Assembly (NCBI GenBank): GCA_025994075.1
Contig: JAMQGV010000044.1
Span: 94,651 to 158,650, forward strand
Direction of reading: 5' to 3'
Length of the DNA: 64,000 nt
Source: Vicinamibacteria bacterium
GTDB lineage: Bacteria; Acidobacteriota; Vicinamibacteria; Fen-336
A program made the translations under genes and the position numbers. This document shows, in pieces, positions 1 to 8,101 of this stretch. Each line of letters starts with the position of its first letter. Positions within the stretch are counted from its first letter, which is position 1. The notes beneath the pieces are model-generated. The model had not been told where the DNA came from, searched no databases, and saw only the letters and a list, made by a program, of their open reading frames with translations.

Positions 1-113
1 CAGCCGGACCGCCGGCACGGGAAAACCTGGTCGGTGCCGCCCTCGTCGTCGATCGGGCGGGTGATCAGCTCCAGCACCGTGTCGCAGGGCGTCAGCGTGT
101 CGTAAAGGAGCAT
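1..113 (-). pseudogene. Internally deleted remnant of a class I methyltransferase (paralogue of 3419-4141)
   Basis: Read leftward from the ATG at 113, this begins MLLYDTLTP and passes almost at once into VLELITRPIDDEGGTDQVF. The intact methyltransferase at 3419-4141 begins MQLYDALTP and ends VELIARPIDEEGGTDEVFLC. The fragment therefore joins the first nine or so residues of that protein to its last 25 or so, with the roughly 200 residues of SAM-binding fold missing. The paralogue's stop codon has also gone: the frame continues off the window edge. The match is direct sequence evidence. That it arose by duplication followed by in-frame internal deletion is inference. Confidence 0.75.
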
Positions 114-153
114 TCCCGAGGGTAACGTTGTCCGGGGGCTCGCGGGAGGGCGG

Positions 154-744
154 ATGCGGATCGCCTGGATGACCGTGCTGCTGCTGGCGTCGGGACCGGT
201 CGCGGGACCGGGGCCGGACGGGCGCTGGCTCGACGGCGGCCTCGTCCAGTGGAACGCGGCGGGCGCGGCCGTGCCGGCGCCGCCGCAGGCCCCCGCCGGC
301 GACGACGCGTTCGCGCACGCGCAGCGACGGTGCGCCTCGCTGCTGAAGGTGGCGGAGACGGCGTCCGAGCGCGCCGTCGCCGCCGCCGGCTGGAAGCTGC
401 GCGAAGGCGGGACCTCGAGCCGGGGGCGCATCGAGCTGGTGACCGGGTTCGCCGCGTTCGGCAGCCAGTGCCGCTCCGCTTCGGCCCAGGTCTTCGCCTT
501 CGCCGACGGGAAGTTCGCCGGCACGCTGTCGCCGCATCCCATGGACCAGCGCACGGACGGCGGCCTGGTCGCCACGCAGATCCACGAGGACGGCCGCGTG
601 GACGCCCTCTACGCGCGGTACCTCGACCCGCGGTCGGCGTGTTGCCCGACCAGCCACGCGCGCGCCCGCTTCGGCGTGGTCACGGACGAGCGCGGCGTAC
701 CCCGCCTGGTGTGGTCGTCGTTGGAGGAGATCGCCGAGCCGTAG
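154..744 (+). CDS. LppP/LprE-like exported protein
   Basis: 196 aa. It opens with a short hydrophobic signal-like segment (residues 3-17) followed by a Gly/Pro-rich stretch. There is no lipobox Cys, so it looks secreted rather than lipid-anchored. The C-terminal two thirds resembles the LppP/LprE family: residues 120-185 carry the FAGTLSPHPMDQRTDGG-type segment, a YARYLDP turn and a CCP motif near residue 163. That family is known mostly from mycobacterial lipoproteins of unclear biochemical role. The gene stands alone, with debris on both sides. The start is the first ATG; it has only a weak Shine-Dalgarno sequence. Family call is from motif memory and moderate. Confidence 0.65.
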   Translation: MRIAWMTVLLLASGPVAGPGPDGRWLDGGLVQWNAAGAAVPAPPQAPAGDDAFAHAQRRCASLLKVAETASERAVAAAGWKLREGGTSSRGRIELVTGFAAFGSQCRSASAQVFAFADGKFAGTLSPHPMDQRTDGGLVATQIHEDGRVDALYARYLDPRSACCPTSHARARFGVVTDERGVPRLVWSSLEEIAEP

Positions 745-752
745 GCCAGCCG

Positions 753-911
753 CTACGCCGCTCCCTCGCGCAGCAGGCGCTCCAGCTCGATCGCCGGGCA
801 CACCGCGTGGCCGAGGTAGTGGAGCAGGTTGGAGGCGACCGAGCGGACCAGCTTCTCGACGCCCGGGTCGAGGCAGCGGCCGTCCGCGTCGAACACCCCG
901 TGGATCGGCAT
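753..911 (-). pseudogene. Possible C-terminal tail of an NADPH-dependent FMN reductase-like gene
   Basis: A 52-codon open frame beginning MPIHGVFDADGRCLDP and ending LLREGAA. The FDADGR-LDP pattern followed by an amphipathic helix resembles the C-terminal end of small NAD(P)H-dependent FMN/quinone reductases, but the flavodoxin fold is absent. Upstream on the same strand the frame stays open with low-complexity sequence and no further family signal. It may be a gene relic or a real micro-ORF. The assignment is a weak guess based on the tail alone. Confidence 0.3.
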
Positions 912-943
912 GGAGGCGGCCGGGGTCGCAATCCTCGAGGGGC

Positions 944-1123
944 GGACGGCTGCGCGAGCTGCCGGCCTTCCGCTCCGCCCCGATCGACGACGCGCGCTTC
1001 TTCCTCGAGGACGACCCGCGACGGCCTGTCCGCGAACGCGGTCGAGGGCCCGCGGTGGATGCTACGCCGCGCCGCGCGATACTGGGGGCGCCGCCGGCCG
1101 GGCCGGCGGGAGCGGAGGCACGC
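944..1123 (+). other. Open reading frame fused in frame to the downstream methyltransferase; probable gene debris
   Basis: The frame of the methyltransferase at 1124 stays open far upstream of its likely start. The part at about 950-1020 reads like genuine protein (ELPAFRSAPIDDARFFLEDD) and then becomes Arg/Gly/Ala-rich. I do not recognise the family. It has no ribosome-binding site of its own, and the methyltransferase has a good one at its internal ATG. I read it as a remnant of another gene. With 753-911 it accounts for the 745-1123 gap; nothing else is visible there. Confidence 0.25.
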
Positions 1124-1930
1124 ATGTTGTCCACGCCCGAGTGGATCGCCGCCCACCGGACGCGCTCGCAGGCCGCCGCCTACGCCGACTTCTACGGCCG
1201 CCGCGACGCGCTGCGTTGGCTGTTCCGCTTCGACGTGCGCTACCGCTGCCGCCGGCTCGTCGAGGTCGCGAACCAGCTCGGCCTCGACCTCGAGGGCCGG
1301 TCGGTGCTCGACGTCGGCTTCGGCGGCGGCCACCTGCTGGCCGCGTTTCCCCGCAGTTGCACGCTGTGCGGCGCCGACGTGTCGCGCTCCGCCGTGAAGC
1401 GGGCGGGGCGCGATCCGCGCTTCCACCGCTGGCGAGGCGCGCGCTTCGTGGAGGTGCGCGAGGACGACCCGGAGGACCTGCCGCCCGGGCCGTTCGACGT
1501 CGTCCTCTCGTCGCACACGCTCGAGCACGTGCCCGACGACCGCGCGCTGCTCGCGGCCGTCCGCCGCCGCCTCGCGCCCGGCGGCACGTTCTTCCTGTTC
1601 GTGCCGATCGAGGAGCCGGACTACAACCCCGATCACGTGCGCAACTACTCCGTCGAGAGCATCGGCGAGCGCGTGCGCGACGCCGGCTTCGAGGTGCTCT
1701 TCGTCGAGGGCAGCATGCACGTCAACGGCCACGTCTGGAAGGTGATCACCGTTCCGAGCCGCCGCCGCTGGCCCGTGCTCCGCGGCGTCGTCGACGGCCT
1801 GCGCCTCGCCACCCTTTCGGCGCTCACCTACCGCGGGCAGCGGTTCTTCGACGCGGCCCTCGACCGCTGGGGTTTCGGTCCCCGCCAGGCGTTCCTGGTA
1901 TGCCGCCGGCCCGGCGGCGCGAGGTTCTGA
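1124..1930 (+). CDS. Class I SAM-dependent methyltransferase (type 11-like)
   Basis: 268 aa. Motif I (VLDVGFGGGHLL, near residue 60) binds SAM. DVVLSSHTLEHVPDD is the post-motif that precedes the LAPGGTFFLFVP strand, as in type 11 methyltransferases. The C-terminal third (NYSVESIGERVRDAGFEVLF) is the usual cap. The start at ATG 1124 is preferred because GGAGG lies 5-9 nt upstream; an in-frame GTG at 1055 would add a low-complexity leader. Substrate unknown. It is unrelated in detail to the 3419-4141 methyltransferase beyond the shared fold. It is transcribed toward the radical SAM gene, which ends 9 bp beyond its stop on the other strand. Confidence 0.8.
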   Translation: MLSTPEWIAAHRTRSQAAAYADFYGRRDALRWLFRFDVRYRCRRLVEVANQLGLDLEGRSVLDVGFGGGHLLAAFPRSCTLCGADVSRSAVKRAGRDPRFHRWRGARFVEVREDDPEDLPPGPFDVVLSSHTLEHVPDDRALLAAVRRRLAPGGTFFLFVPIEEPDYNPDHVRNYSVESIGERVRDAGFEVLFVEGSMHVNGHVWKVITVPSRRRWPVLRGVVDGLRLATLSALTYRGQRFFDAALDRWGFGPRQAFLVCRRPGGARF

Positions 1931-1939
1931 ACCGACCCC

Positions 1940-2887
1940 TCAGCCCTGGGCGCGCCAGGCGTCGGGCGCCGAGCAGGTGCGGGCGCAACCGAGCGTGCAG
2001 CGGTCGGCGCAGGCGCCCTTCGGGAGGTGGAACTGCGCGGCGAGGTCCCTGGCCCCGTACTCCAGCAGCGGCCGCGCGAAGCGTGCGGCCTGCTGGCTGC
2101 ACCAGTGGGCGTCGCCATGCTCGTCGACGTAGACGTAGCGCGAGCCCGCGCGGCAGCGGAACGGTGCCGCCCGCCCTGCGAGCAGGCGATCGCGGTAGCC
2201 GCCGGCCTCGCGGCGGCGCCGGCCCAGGCGCGCCATCGCCGCCCGGTAGTCGCGCGCCACGGTCGCGTCCGGCTCGAGCTGCCCGGTCCCGCCGTGCAGC
2301 AGCAGGACCCGCGGCCGCAGCCCGTGCGCCCGCGCGAAGTCGATCGTCTCCAGGGTCTCCTCCGGCGGGCAGGCGCCGACGACGGCGCTGACGACCACGC
2401 GGAAGCGCGCCCGTTCCGCGAGGCGCACCAGCCTGTCGCGTAGGGTGTCGAGGGTCTTGCGGGTGGTTTCGTTGGCGCGGGCGCCGTCGACGCTGACCTG
2501 GAGGTCCGTGAGTCCCGCGTCGTTCAGCCCGTCGATCGCCTCGTCGCTCAGCAGCACCGCGTTCGAGATCAGCATCCGGCGCGGGAAGTCGTGCCGCGTG
2601 GCCAGCCGCACGAGGTCGACGAGCCGCGGGTGGAGCAGCGGCTCGCCGCCCGTGAACTCGAGGGCCAGCGCGCCCAGTTCGCGGATGCGGCCGACGCGGG
2701 CGACCAGGTCGTCCCAGGGCACGGGCGCGCTGGTGCGGTCGTACTCGTTGCAGTAGCCGCAGCGCAGGTTGCAGCGGCGGGTGACGACGAGCTGGACAAG
2801 GTAGGGAGCGTAGGCGATGCGGTCGCGCAGCGGGATCAGCCCGGGCCGCCGGCCGAAGACGAACCGCGCCAGTGACGGCAGCGTCAT
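1940..2887 (-). CDS. Radical SAM protein with SPASM-like C-terminal Cys cluster
   Basis: 315 aa. The radical SAM [4Fe-4S] motif CNLRCGYC uses Cys39, Cys43 and Cys46. FTGGEPLLHP is the GGE SAM-contact motif, and SNAVLLSDE and DLQVSVDG are the later barrel strands. The last 80 residues hold seven cysteines (FRCRAGS, WCSQQ, CADRCTLGCARTC), as expected for a SPASM/twitch auxiliary Fe-S domain. Such enzymes modify peptides or act in cofactor maturation. No precursor peptide is evident nearby, so the substrate is open. The ATG at 2887 has AGGAG about 8 nt upstream; the frame runs further upstream only as a shadow of the thioesterase. The two genes are divergent and share an 81-bp spacer. Confidence 0.85.
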   Translation of the reverse strand: MTLPSLARFVFGRRPGLIPLRDRIAYAPYLVQLVVTRRCNLRCGYCNEYDRTSAPVPWDDLVARVGRIRELGALALEFTGGEPLLHPRLVDLVRLATRHDFPRRMLISNAVLLSDEAIDGLNDAGLTDLQVSVDGARANETTRKTLDTLRDRLVRLAERARFRVVVSAVVGACPPEETLETIDFARAHGLRPRVLLLHGGTGQLEPDATVARDYRAAMARLGRRRREAGGYRDRLLAGRAAPFRCRAGSRYVYVDEHGDAHWCSQQAARFARPLLEYGARDLAAQFHLPKGACADRCTLGCARTCSAPDAWRAQG

Positions 2888-2968
2888 CACGTGCTCCTGC
2901 CCGGGGCATGTTAGCGCCGCCGGTGCGCCATGATCGCGGCGGGAGATACTGCAGCGCGGAGGCTCCCC

Positions 2969-3409
2969 ATGACCGCGCCGGTCCCGACGCTCGCCGAGTT
3001 CCCGCTGAAGACGCACGAGAAGCTGCGCTACGCCGACACCGACCGCCAGGGGCACGTCAACAACGCCGTGTTCGCCACGATGCTGGAGACGGGACGAGTC
3101 GAGCTGCTCCTCGCCCCCGACCAGCCGCTGTTCGAACCGGGCTGCGGCTTCGTCATCGCCAGCCTCCAGGTCGACTTCCGGGGCGAGATCCTGTGGCCGG
3201 GCCAGGTCGAGATCGGCACCCGGGTGGCCGCGACGGGCCGCAGCTCGGTGACCCTCGAGCAGGCGCTGTTCCAGGGCGGACGCTGCGTGGCCACGGCGCG
3301 CAGCGTGATCGTGCACGTGAACGAGGCCAGCCGCCGCTCGCACCCGCTCGGCCCCGACGCGTTGCGCCGGCTCGCGGCCCTCGGGCCGACGGGGCCCGCT
3401 CCGCGCTGA
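2969..3409 (+). CDS. Hotdog-fold acyl-CoA thioesterase (4HBT/YbgC-like)
   Basis: 146 aa. Residues 21-33 (YADTDRQGHVNNA) hold the family's active-site Asp25 and the GHVNN helix start of YbgC/4-hydroxybenzoyl-CoA thioesterases, which hydrolyse acyl-CoA thioesters in the cytoplasm. DFRGEILWPGQVEIGTRV is the central hotdog strand pair. The start at 2969 has GGAGG 8 nt upstream; an earlier in-frame ATG at 2930 lacks a ribosome-binding site and would add a nonconserved leader. Monocistronic. Acyl specificity cannot be inferred. Confidence 0.85.
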   Translation: MTAPVPTLAEFPLKTHEKLRYADTDRQGHVNNAVFATMLETGRVELLLAPDQPLFEPGCGFVIASLQVDFRGEILWPGQVEIGTRVAATGRSSVTLEQALFQGGRCVATARSVIVHVNEASRRSHPLGPDALRRLAALGPTGPAPR

Positions 3410-3418
3410 ACCCCGCGG

Positions 3419-4141
3419 TCAGGGGCGACGGCAGAGGAACACCTCGTCGGTGCCGCCTTCTTCGTCGATCGGGCGCGCGATCAGCTCGACGCGGTAGCCG
3501 GTCGCCTCCAGCAGCGCGATCCACGTCGCGCGGGGGAACAGGCCCTCGAGGTGGCGATCGTGGATCGCCCGCACCTCGTTTCCCTCGCGCAGCAGGAACG
3601 CGTACTCGGCGCGGTAGGTGCAGTCCGCGGGGTCCGGGTCCCAGCACCACTCGATGCAGCGCAGCGCGCGATCGCCGTCCTCGCCTTCGATCAGGGCCGT
3701 GCCGGCCCGGAAGCGCTCGCGCACGAAGTCCGGAGCGAACAGCGCGGCCCCGCCGGGCCGGGTATGGACGAACGCGGTCTCGATCGCTGCGCGCAGGTCG
3801 GTCTCGCTCGTCATGTAGACGATCGCGTCGTGGACCAGCACCGCGTCGAACGTGCGACCGAGCCGCAGCGAGCGCATGTCGCCCGCCACGTGCTCGCACT
3901 CGGGGTTGAGCTCGCGGGAGAGGTCCTGCATCGCCGGCGACAGGTCGGACAGCGTGCACTGGAAGCGGCGCTTGAGGTGGACCGCGTTGTGGCCGGCGCC
4001 TGCGCCGAGCTCGAGCAGGGAGTGCGTGTCCCCGGAGGCGGCGCGCACGAGCCCGGCTTCGTAGGCCGCGGCTTCTTCGGCGTGATCCTCGGGCGGGTCC
4101 ACCAGTCGGTACCAGGGCGTGAGGGCGTCGTAGAGCTGCAT
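3419..4141 (-). CDS. Class I SAM-dependent methyltransferase
   Basis: 240 aa. LLELGAGAGHNAVHL (residues 42-56) is SAM motif I. LSDLSPAM holds the acidic residue that contacts the ribose. FDAVLVHDAIVYM and TRPGGAALFAPDFV are motifs II-III. The C-terminal half (EGEDGDRALRCIEWCWDPDP, then TYRAEYAFLLREG) is a lid seen in trans-aconitate/glycine-type methyltransferases of unknown substrate. It ends 10 bp past the thioesterase stop, convergent with it. A truncated, decayed copy lies at the left edge of the window (1-113), so the gene has been duplicated locally. Confidence 0.8.
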   Translation of the reverse strand: MQLYDALTPWYRLVDPPEDHAEEAAAYEAGLVRAASGDTHSLLELGAGAGHNAVHLKRRFQCTLSDLSPAMQDLSRELNPECEHVAGDMRSLRLGRTFDAVLVHDAIVYMTSETDLRAAIETAFVHTRPGGAALFAPDFVRERFRAGTALIEGEDGDRALRCIEWCWDPDPADCTYRAEYAFLLREGNEVRAIHDRHLEGLFPRATWIALLEATGYRVELIARPIDEEGGTDEVFLCRRP

Positions 4142-4176
4142 GCCCCGAGGCTAGCGCACGTGCGCCGCCGGCTTGG

Positions 4177-4182
4177 CACAAT
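4177..4182 (+). promoter_or_regulatory. -10-like CACAAT close to the start of 4192
   Basis: The hexamer ends 9 nt before ATG 4192, and no Shine-Dalgarno sequence lies between them. This fits a leaderless or nearly leaderless transcript. No convincing -35 element is present. Confidence 0.3.
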
Positions 4183-4191
4183 CCGCGCGGG

Positions 4192-5334
4192 ATGCAGGCG
4201 CTGGACGACGAGGCGGGGCGCCCCGCCGCCGACGAGCGGGGCGGGTTCCACCGCTGGCTGGAGCGACGGCTCTGCGTGCCCGGCTGGGCGCACGCGACGG
4301 CGATCGCCGCACTGCTGCTGGCCACCGCCTTCTCGTTCCCGGTGCCGCAGCAGGCGGGGGCGGACAACGCCCGCATCCTCGACGAGCGGTGGGGCCGGGT
4401 CGTCGACGAGAAGGTCGCGGACCCGCTGCGCGACATGGCGCGCCACCATCCGCCGAAGACCAACGAGGCGAAGCGCACGTTCCGGATCACTGCGCCCGCA
4501 GTGGCCTACGCGACGGGCACGGGCCGGACGGGTGCGCGGACTTTCGCGCTCGCCTGCGGCTACGCCCTGCTGCTGGCGACGGCCCGGCTCGGCCAGCGAC
4601 TGACCGGCAGCCGGGCGGGCGCGGCCTCGCTCACGGTGATGGCGGCGGCGAGCTACTTCGGGAGCGCCGCCCTCGTCGACCACTACTGGTGGTTCGACTC
4701 GGTCGCCTTCGCGTTCCTGCTCGCGGCCATGCTGACCCCGCAGCGCGCCGGACGCGCGGCGGCGCTCGTCGCCGCCTTCTTCTGCGACGAGCGCGCGCTG
4801 CTCGTGTCGCCTGCGACCGCGCTGGTCGGCGGGCCCGGGACCTCGCGGCGCGGCGCGTGGGCCGCGACCGGCGTCGCGATCGGGCTCTACGCCGCGCTGC
4901 GCGCCGGCCTGACGGCCGCGCTGGACCTCCAGACGGCGGTCGCGGGCATCGGCGTCGAGGAGGCCGCGAAGCACGTCTCCGTCGCCGGCTGGGCGCTGTG
5001 GTCGGGCCTCGAGGGCGGCTGGCTCCTCGTCGGGGCCGGCCTGGTCTGGCTGGGCCGCCAGCCGGAGACGCGGGCCGCCACCACGGTCTGGGTGCTCTAC
5101 GCGACCGCCTTCGCGGCGTCCTGCTTCCTCGTGCACGACGTGACCCGCAGCCTGTCGTTCGGCTTCGTGTTCCTGTTCCCGCTGGTCGCCGCGCTGAGAC
5201 GGCGCATGCCGCCCGCGGCCCTGCACGACCTGCTGCTGGCGGCGGCCCTGGCGTCGCTGATCGTCCCCAACGTGTTCGTCGCCAACCGCATCGACTACCA
5301 GGTCGACGTGGTCTCGCACTGGCTCGGGCGCTGA
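4192..5334 (+). CDS. Polytopic membrane protein, GT-C-like, unknown function
   Basis: 380 aa. A soluble N-terminal segment (residues 1-30) is followed by a first transmembrane helix (about 36-53) and an extracytoplasmic loop of about 55 residues containing DNARILDERWGRVVDEKVADPL. About eight more hydrophobic helices alternate with short loops to the C-terminus. The first-loop pattern and helix layout resemble GT-C glycosyltransferases or their membrane homologues, but no catalytic Asp pair is clear. I do not recognise a named family. Monocistronic; the next gene, TruB, is 54 bp downstream with its own possible -10 box. Confidence 0.6.
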   Translation: MQALDDEAGRPAADERGGFHRWLERRLCVPGWAHATAIAALLLATAFSFPVPQQAGADNARILDERWGRVVDEKVADPLRDMARHHPPKTNEAKRTFRITAPAVAYATGTGRTGARTFALACGYALLLATARLGQRLTGSRAGAASLTVMAAASYFGSAALVDHYWWFDSVAFAFLLAAMLTPQRAGRAAALVAAFFCDERALLVSPATALVGGPGTSRRGAWAATGVAIGLYAALRAGLTAALDLQTAVAGIGVEEAAKHVSVAGWALWSGLEGGWLLVGAGLVWLGRQPETRAATTVWVLYATAFAASCFLVHDVTRSLSFGFVFLFPLVAALRRRMPPAALHDLLLAAALASLIVPNVFVANRIDYQVDVVSHWLGR

Positions 5335-5376
5335 AGCCCGGCCAACGCGGGCCCAGCGCCGGATCGCCGCCTCGGC

Positions 5377-5382
5377 CACAAT
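5377..5382 (+). promoter_or_regulatory. -10-like CACAAT before the TruB start
   Basis: The hexamer lies 6 nt upstream of GTG 5389, so transcription would begin at or next to the start codon. A GGAG overlaps this interval but sits too close to the start to be decisive. Confidence 0.3.
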
Positions 5383-5388
5383 CGGAGC

Positions 5389-6297
5389 GTGGGGGAACTG
5401 CAGCCGGGCCTGCTGCTGCTGCACAAGCCTGTCGGCCCGACCAGCGCGTCGCTCGTGCGGGAGCTCGCTGCGCAAGCCGCAGCAGCCGGTGGACCACGTT
5501 TGCCGACGTGCCACGGCGGCACCCTGGACCCGTTCGCGCGCGGGCTGCTGATCGTCGCGCTCGGCCAGGCGACGCGGGTCGTCGACCTCGTGCACGACGT
5601 GCCGAAGGAGTACCAGGCGGTCGTCGCGTGGGGGACGGAGACCGACAACGGCGACCCGCTCGGGCGTGTGATCGCCACGGGCGACGCATCGGAGCTCACG
5701 GCGGAGCGGCTCGACGCCGTCCTCGCCGAGCGCCTGGGCTGGCGCGAACAGGTGCCGCCCGCCACGTCGGCGAAGCGCGTCGGCGGCGAGCGTGCCTATG
5801 CCCGCGCGCACCGCGGCGAGGTCTTCGAGCTGCCGCCCGTGCGCGTGCTGCTCCACGAGGCGCGCTGGCTCGGACACGACCTCGCCGCCGGCCGCAGCCG
5901 CCTGTTCCTGCGCTGCGGCCGCGGCTACTACGTGCGCTCGCTGGTGCGCGACCTCGGCCGCGCGCTCGGCTGCCGCGCCCACGTCGCGGAGCTGCACCGC
6001 GGGGCGATCGGCCCCTGGCGCGATCCCGGCGCAGGCCATGCGATACCTGTCACCGGCGAGGCGTTGTTCCCGTGGCTCGCGGCCCGCGACCTCGACGAGC
6101 GCGAGGCGCGCCAGGTCGCGCAGGGCCAGCCGATCGCGACTGCGAGCCTGCGCGCACCGGCCTGGACCGTCCCGCCGGGGTTCCCGCCGTCCCAGGGCCC
6201 GGTGCGCGGCCTGGCCGCCGGCCGCCTCGTCGCCCTGCTGCGCCGCACCGACGACGCCCGGCTCGCCCCCTTCGCCAACCTGCGCCGAGGCCTCTGA
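5389..6297 (+). CDS. truB: tRNA pseudouridine-55 synthase
   Basis: 302 aa. TruB converts U55 of the tRNA T-loop to pseudouridine in the cytoplasm. Seen: LLLHKPVGPTSASLV at the N-terminus (family LDKPxGxTS), the catalytic motif GGTLDPFARGLL with Asp47, the EYQAVVAWGTETDNGDPLG segment, PPATSAKRVGGERAYARAHRGE, and RCGRGYYVRSLVRDLG, all in family order. A short C-terminal extension replaces a clear PUA domain. The start codon is GTG. It is not in the usual rbfA-infB-rpsO neighbourhood; its neighbours are unrelated. Confidence 0.92.
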   Translation: MGELQPGLLLLHKPVGPTSASLVRELAAQAAAAGGPRLPTCHGGTLDPFARGLLIVALGQATRVVDLVHDVPKEYQAVVAWGTETDNGDPLGRVIATGDASELTAERLDAVLAERLGWREQVPPATSAKRVGGERAYARAHRGEVFELPPVRVLLHEARWLGHDLAAGRSRLFLRCGRGYYVRSLVRDLGRALGCRAHVAELHRGAIGPWRDPGAGHAIPVTGEALFPWLAARDLDEREARQVAQGQPIATASLRAPAWTVPPGFPPSQGPVRGLAAGRLVALLRRTDDARLAPFANLRRGL

Positions 6298-6488
6298 CCC
6301 GGGTCCACCCGCCCGGCACGTTGCGACTTCCGCACGTAGAGCCCCGCCGAAGTCGCGCGCCCGCACCAGCGGGTCGACCGGGTCGGCCGGCTCCCCGCTC
6401 GCCGGGAGGCGGGTGAGCGTCGTCGTCACTGTGGAGGCCCCAGCCGAGGCGATCGTCTCGACCTACCGTCCGGAGCAGCCCGGGGCGC

Positions 6489-6494
6489 TATAGT
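6489..6494 (+). promoter_or_regulatory. TATAGT -10 box directly before the AraC-type gene
   Basis: A near-consensus -10 hexamer ends 8 nt before GTG 6503, with no Shine-Dalgarno sequence between. This suggests a leaderless mRNA. No recognisable -35. Confidence 0.4.
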
Positions 6495-6502
6495 CCAGGC
6501 CC

Positions 6503-7375
6503 GTGTTCCTCCACCTGCACCGGCCCGGACCCCCGCTCGACCGCTTCGTCGAGCTCGTCACGTACTACGCCGACTTCCAGCCCGACCACTCGATGGAGCG
6601 GCTGCTGCCGGACGGCGCCGTCGAGCTGATCGTCGACCTCACCGAGACGCCCAAGAAGCTCCACGATTCGGACGACCCTGCGAGCTTCCGCACGTTCCGC
6701 CACGCGTGGTTGTCCGGCATGCGCCACGAGTCGATCGTGATCGAGGCGGCGCCGGGCTCGTCGATGGCCGTGATCCGCTTCCGGCCCGGGGGTGCGCTGC
6801 CGTTCCTGGGGTTCGCCGTCGACGGCGTGACCGACGTCGTGGAGCCGCTCGACGTCGTGCTCGGCGCGCGCGCGATGGCGCTGCGCGACCGCATTCTCGA
6901 GGCCGCGACCGTGCCGCTCAAGATGGCCGCCGTCGAGGCCTGGCTGCTGGAGCGCTCGCGCGGGCGACTGGAGGCGAACCCCGTGGTCGAGTACCTGGCG
7001 ACCCGCCTGTTCGCCCCCGCCGGACTGCGCATCGCCGACGTCGTGGCCGAAGTCGGCTACAGCCAACGCCACGTGCTGGGCCTGTTCCAGCGCTGGGTGG
7101 GGATGGCCCCGAAGCAGTACCACCGCATCCGTCGCTTCCAGCAGGTGCTGCACCAGGTGACGGCCGAGGTCCGGTCCGACGACCTCGCCGCCGCCCTCGC
7201 CCTCGAGCTCCGCGGCCGGCCGGCCACCGAGCCCGACTGGGCCGACGTCGCGCTGGCCCACGGTTACTACGACCAGTCCCACCTGGCCCGCGACTTCCGC
7301 GAGCTGGCCCGCGTCACGCCGAGCGAGTACGTGCGCCGCTACCGCGGCCTCGTCAACTACCTGCCGATCGGCTGA
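6503..7375 (+). CDS. AraC-family transcriptional regulator
   Basis: 290 aa. The C-terminal domain has two helix-turn-helices: RIADVVAEVGYSQRHVLGLF followed by GMAPKQYHRIRRFQQVL, then ADVALAHGYYDQSHLARDF with TPSEYVRRYR. This is the full AraC/XylS signature. An insertion of about 35 residues (residues 215-247) separates the Q-V-L helix from the second HTH, longer than usual. The N-terminal 150 residues (LPDGAVELIVDL, then FRPGGALPFLG) resemble the DUF6597-type sensor of uncharacterised AraC regulators. GTG start; the previous gene ends 205 bp upstream. The target is not evident. Confidence 0.85.
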   Translation: MFLHLHRPGPPLDRFVELVTYYADFQPDHSMERLLPDGAVELIVDLTETPKKLHDSDDPASFRTFRHAWLSGMRHESIVIEAAPGSSMAVIRFRPGGALPFLGFAVDGVTDVVEPLDVVLGARAMALRDRILEAATVPLKMAAVEAWLLERSRGRLEANPVVEYLATRLFAPAGLRIADVVAEVGYSQRHVLGLFQRWVGMAPKQYHRIRRFQQVLHQVTAEVRSDDLAAALALELRGRPATEPDWADVALAHGYYDQSHLARDFRELARVTPSEYVRRYRGLVNYLPIG

Positions 7376-7461
7376 GCTTCCGATTTTTCCAAGCCACGGT
7401 GCCCGCGCCGCGGCTAGCTTGGCCTCACGCCCCGGGAGCGGGGCGAGGAGGTGCTCGGGAC

Positions 7462-7863
7462 ATGGAAGGAATCAACGTCTGGGCCGTGCTGGCGGCCGCC
7501 GTCGCCAACTTCGTCGTGGGCGGGCTGTGGTACTCGCCGGCGCTCTTCTACAAGCCGTGGATGGCGGCCAACGGCTTCACCGAGGAGGACCTGAAGAAGG
7601 GCTCGCCGGCCACGATCTTCGGCTTCGCGTTCGTGTTCTGCCTGGTGATGGCCGCCAACCTGGCCGCCTTCCTCGCCGACCCGAAGACGACGGTGGCGTG
7701 GGCGGTGACCGCGGGAGTGCTCGCCGGCTTCGGCTGGGCTGCCCTCGGCCTCGGCGTCGTCGCCCTCTTCGAGCGGCGCCCGTGGAGCTACATCCTGATC
7801 AACGGCGGCTACCTCACGGTTTCCTTCGCGCTGATGGGGCTGATCCTCGGCGTCTGGCGCTGA
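7462..7863 (+). CDS. DUF1761-family small membrane protein
   Basis: 133 aa, four transmembrane helices (about 6-26, 48-68, 78-100, 108-130). The N-terminal NFVVGGLWYSPALFYKPWM and the helix spacing match DUF1761, a family of unknown function. The start at 7462 follows GGAGG at 10-14 nt. Monocistronic. The 238 bp to the next gene show no ORF with family signal. Confidence 0.75.
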   Translation: MEGINVWAVLAAAVANFVVGGLWYSPALFYKPWMAANGFTEEDLKKGSPATIFGFAFVFCLVMAANLAAFLADPKTTVAWAVTAGVLAGFGWAALGLGVVALFERRPWSYILINGGYLTVSFALMGLILGVWR

Positions 7864-8101
7864 CGTGCCGCGACCCGCAGAGCGGGCGCGACGGGTCGCC
7901 TGCGGGTCGCGGAGTTGGTCGCGACGTGATCGAGGTCGCGGAGCGGCGTGCCGCCGCCGGCGAGGTCCCGGGGCCCGGCGCCCCCGAGGATCTCGCCCGA
8001 GCGGACGGTTTCGGGGATACTCACGGCCCGATCTGCCACCACCCCGGGGTCGCGCTGGCCACGCCAGCGCTGCCCCGTCGCGCGTGGCCCGGAGATGCGT
8101 G

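Noticed and set aside
6298..6502. Protein-like peptide on the minus strand starting near 6429 (GEPADPVDPLVRARDFGG)
   Set aside because: Only about 35 residues look plausible before the frame runs into the TruB shadow. No family match or ribosome-binding site, so not called.
7864..8101. Possible small ORF between the DUF1761 and sulfotransferase genes
   Set aside because: The open frames here are Arg/Gly/Pro-rich with no motif and no ribosome-binding site. I see nothing supportable in these 238 bp.
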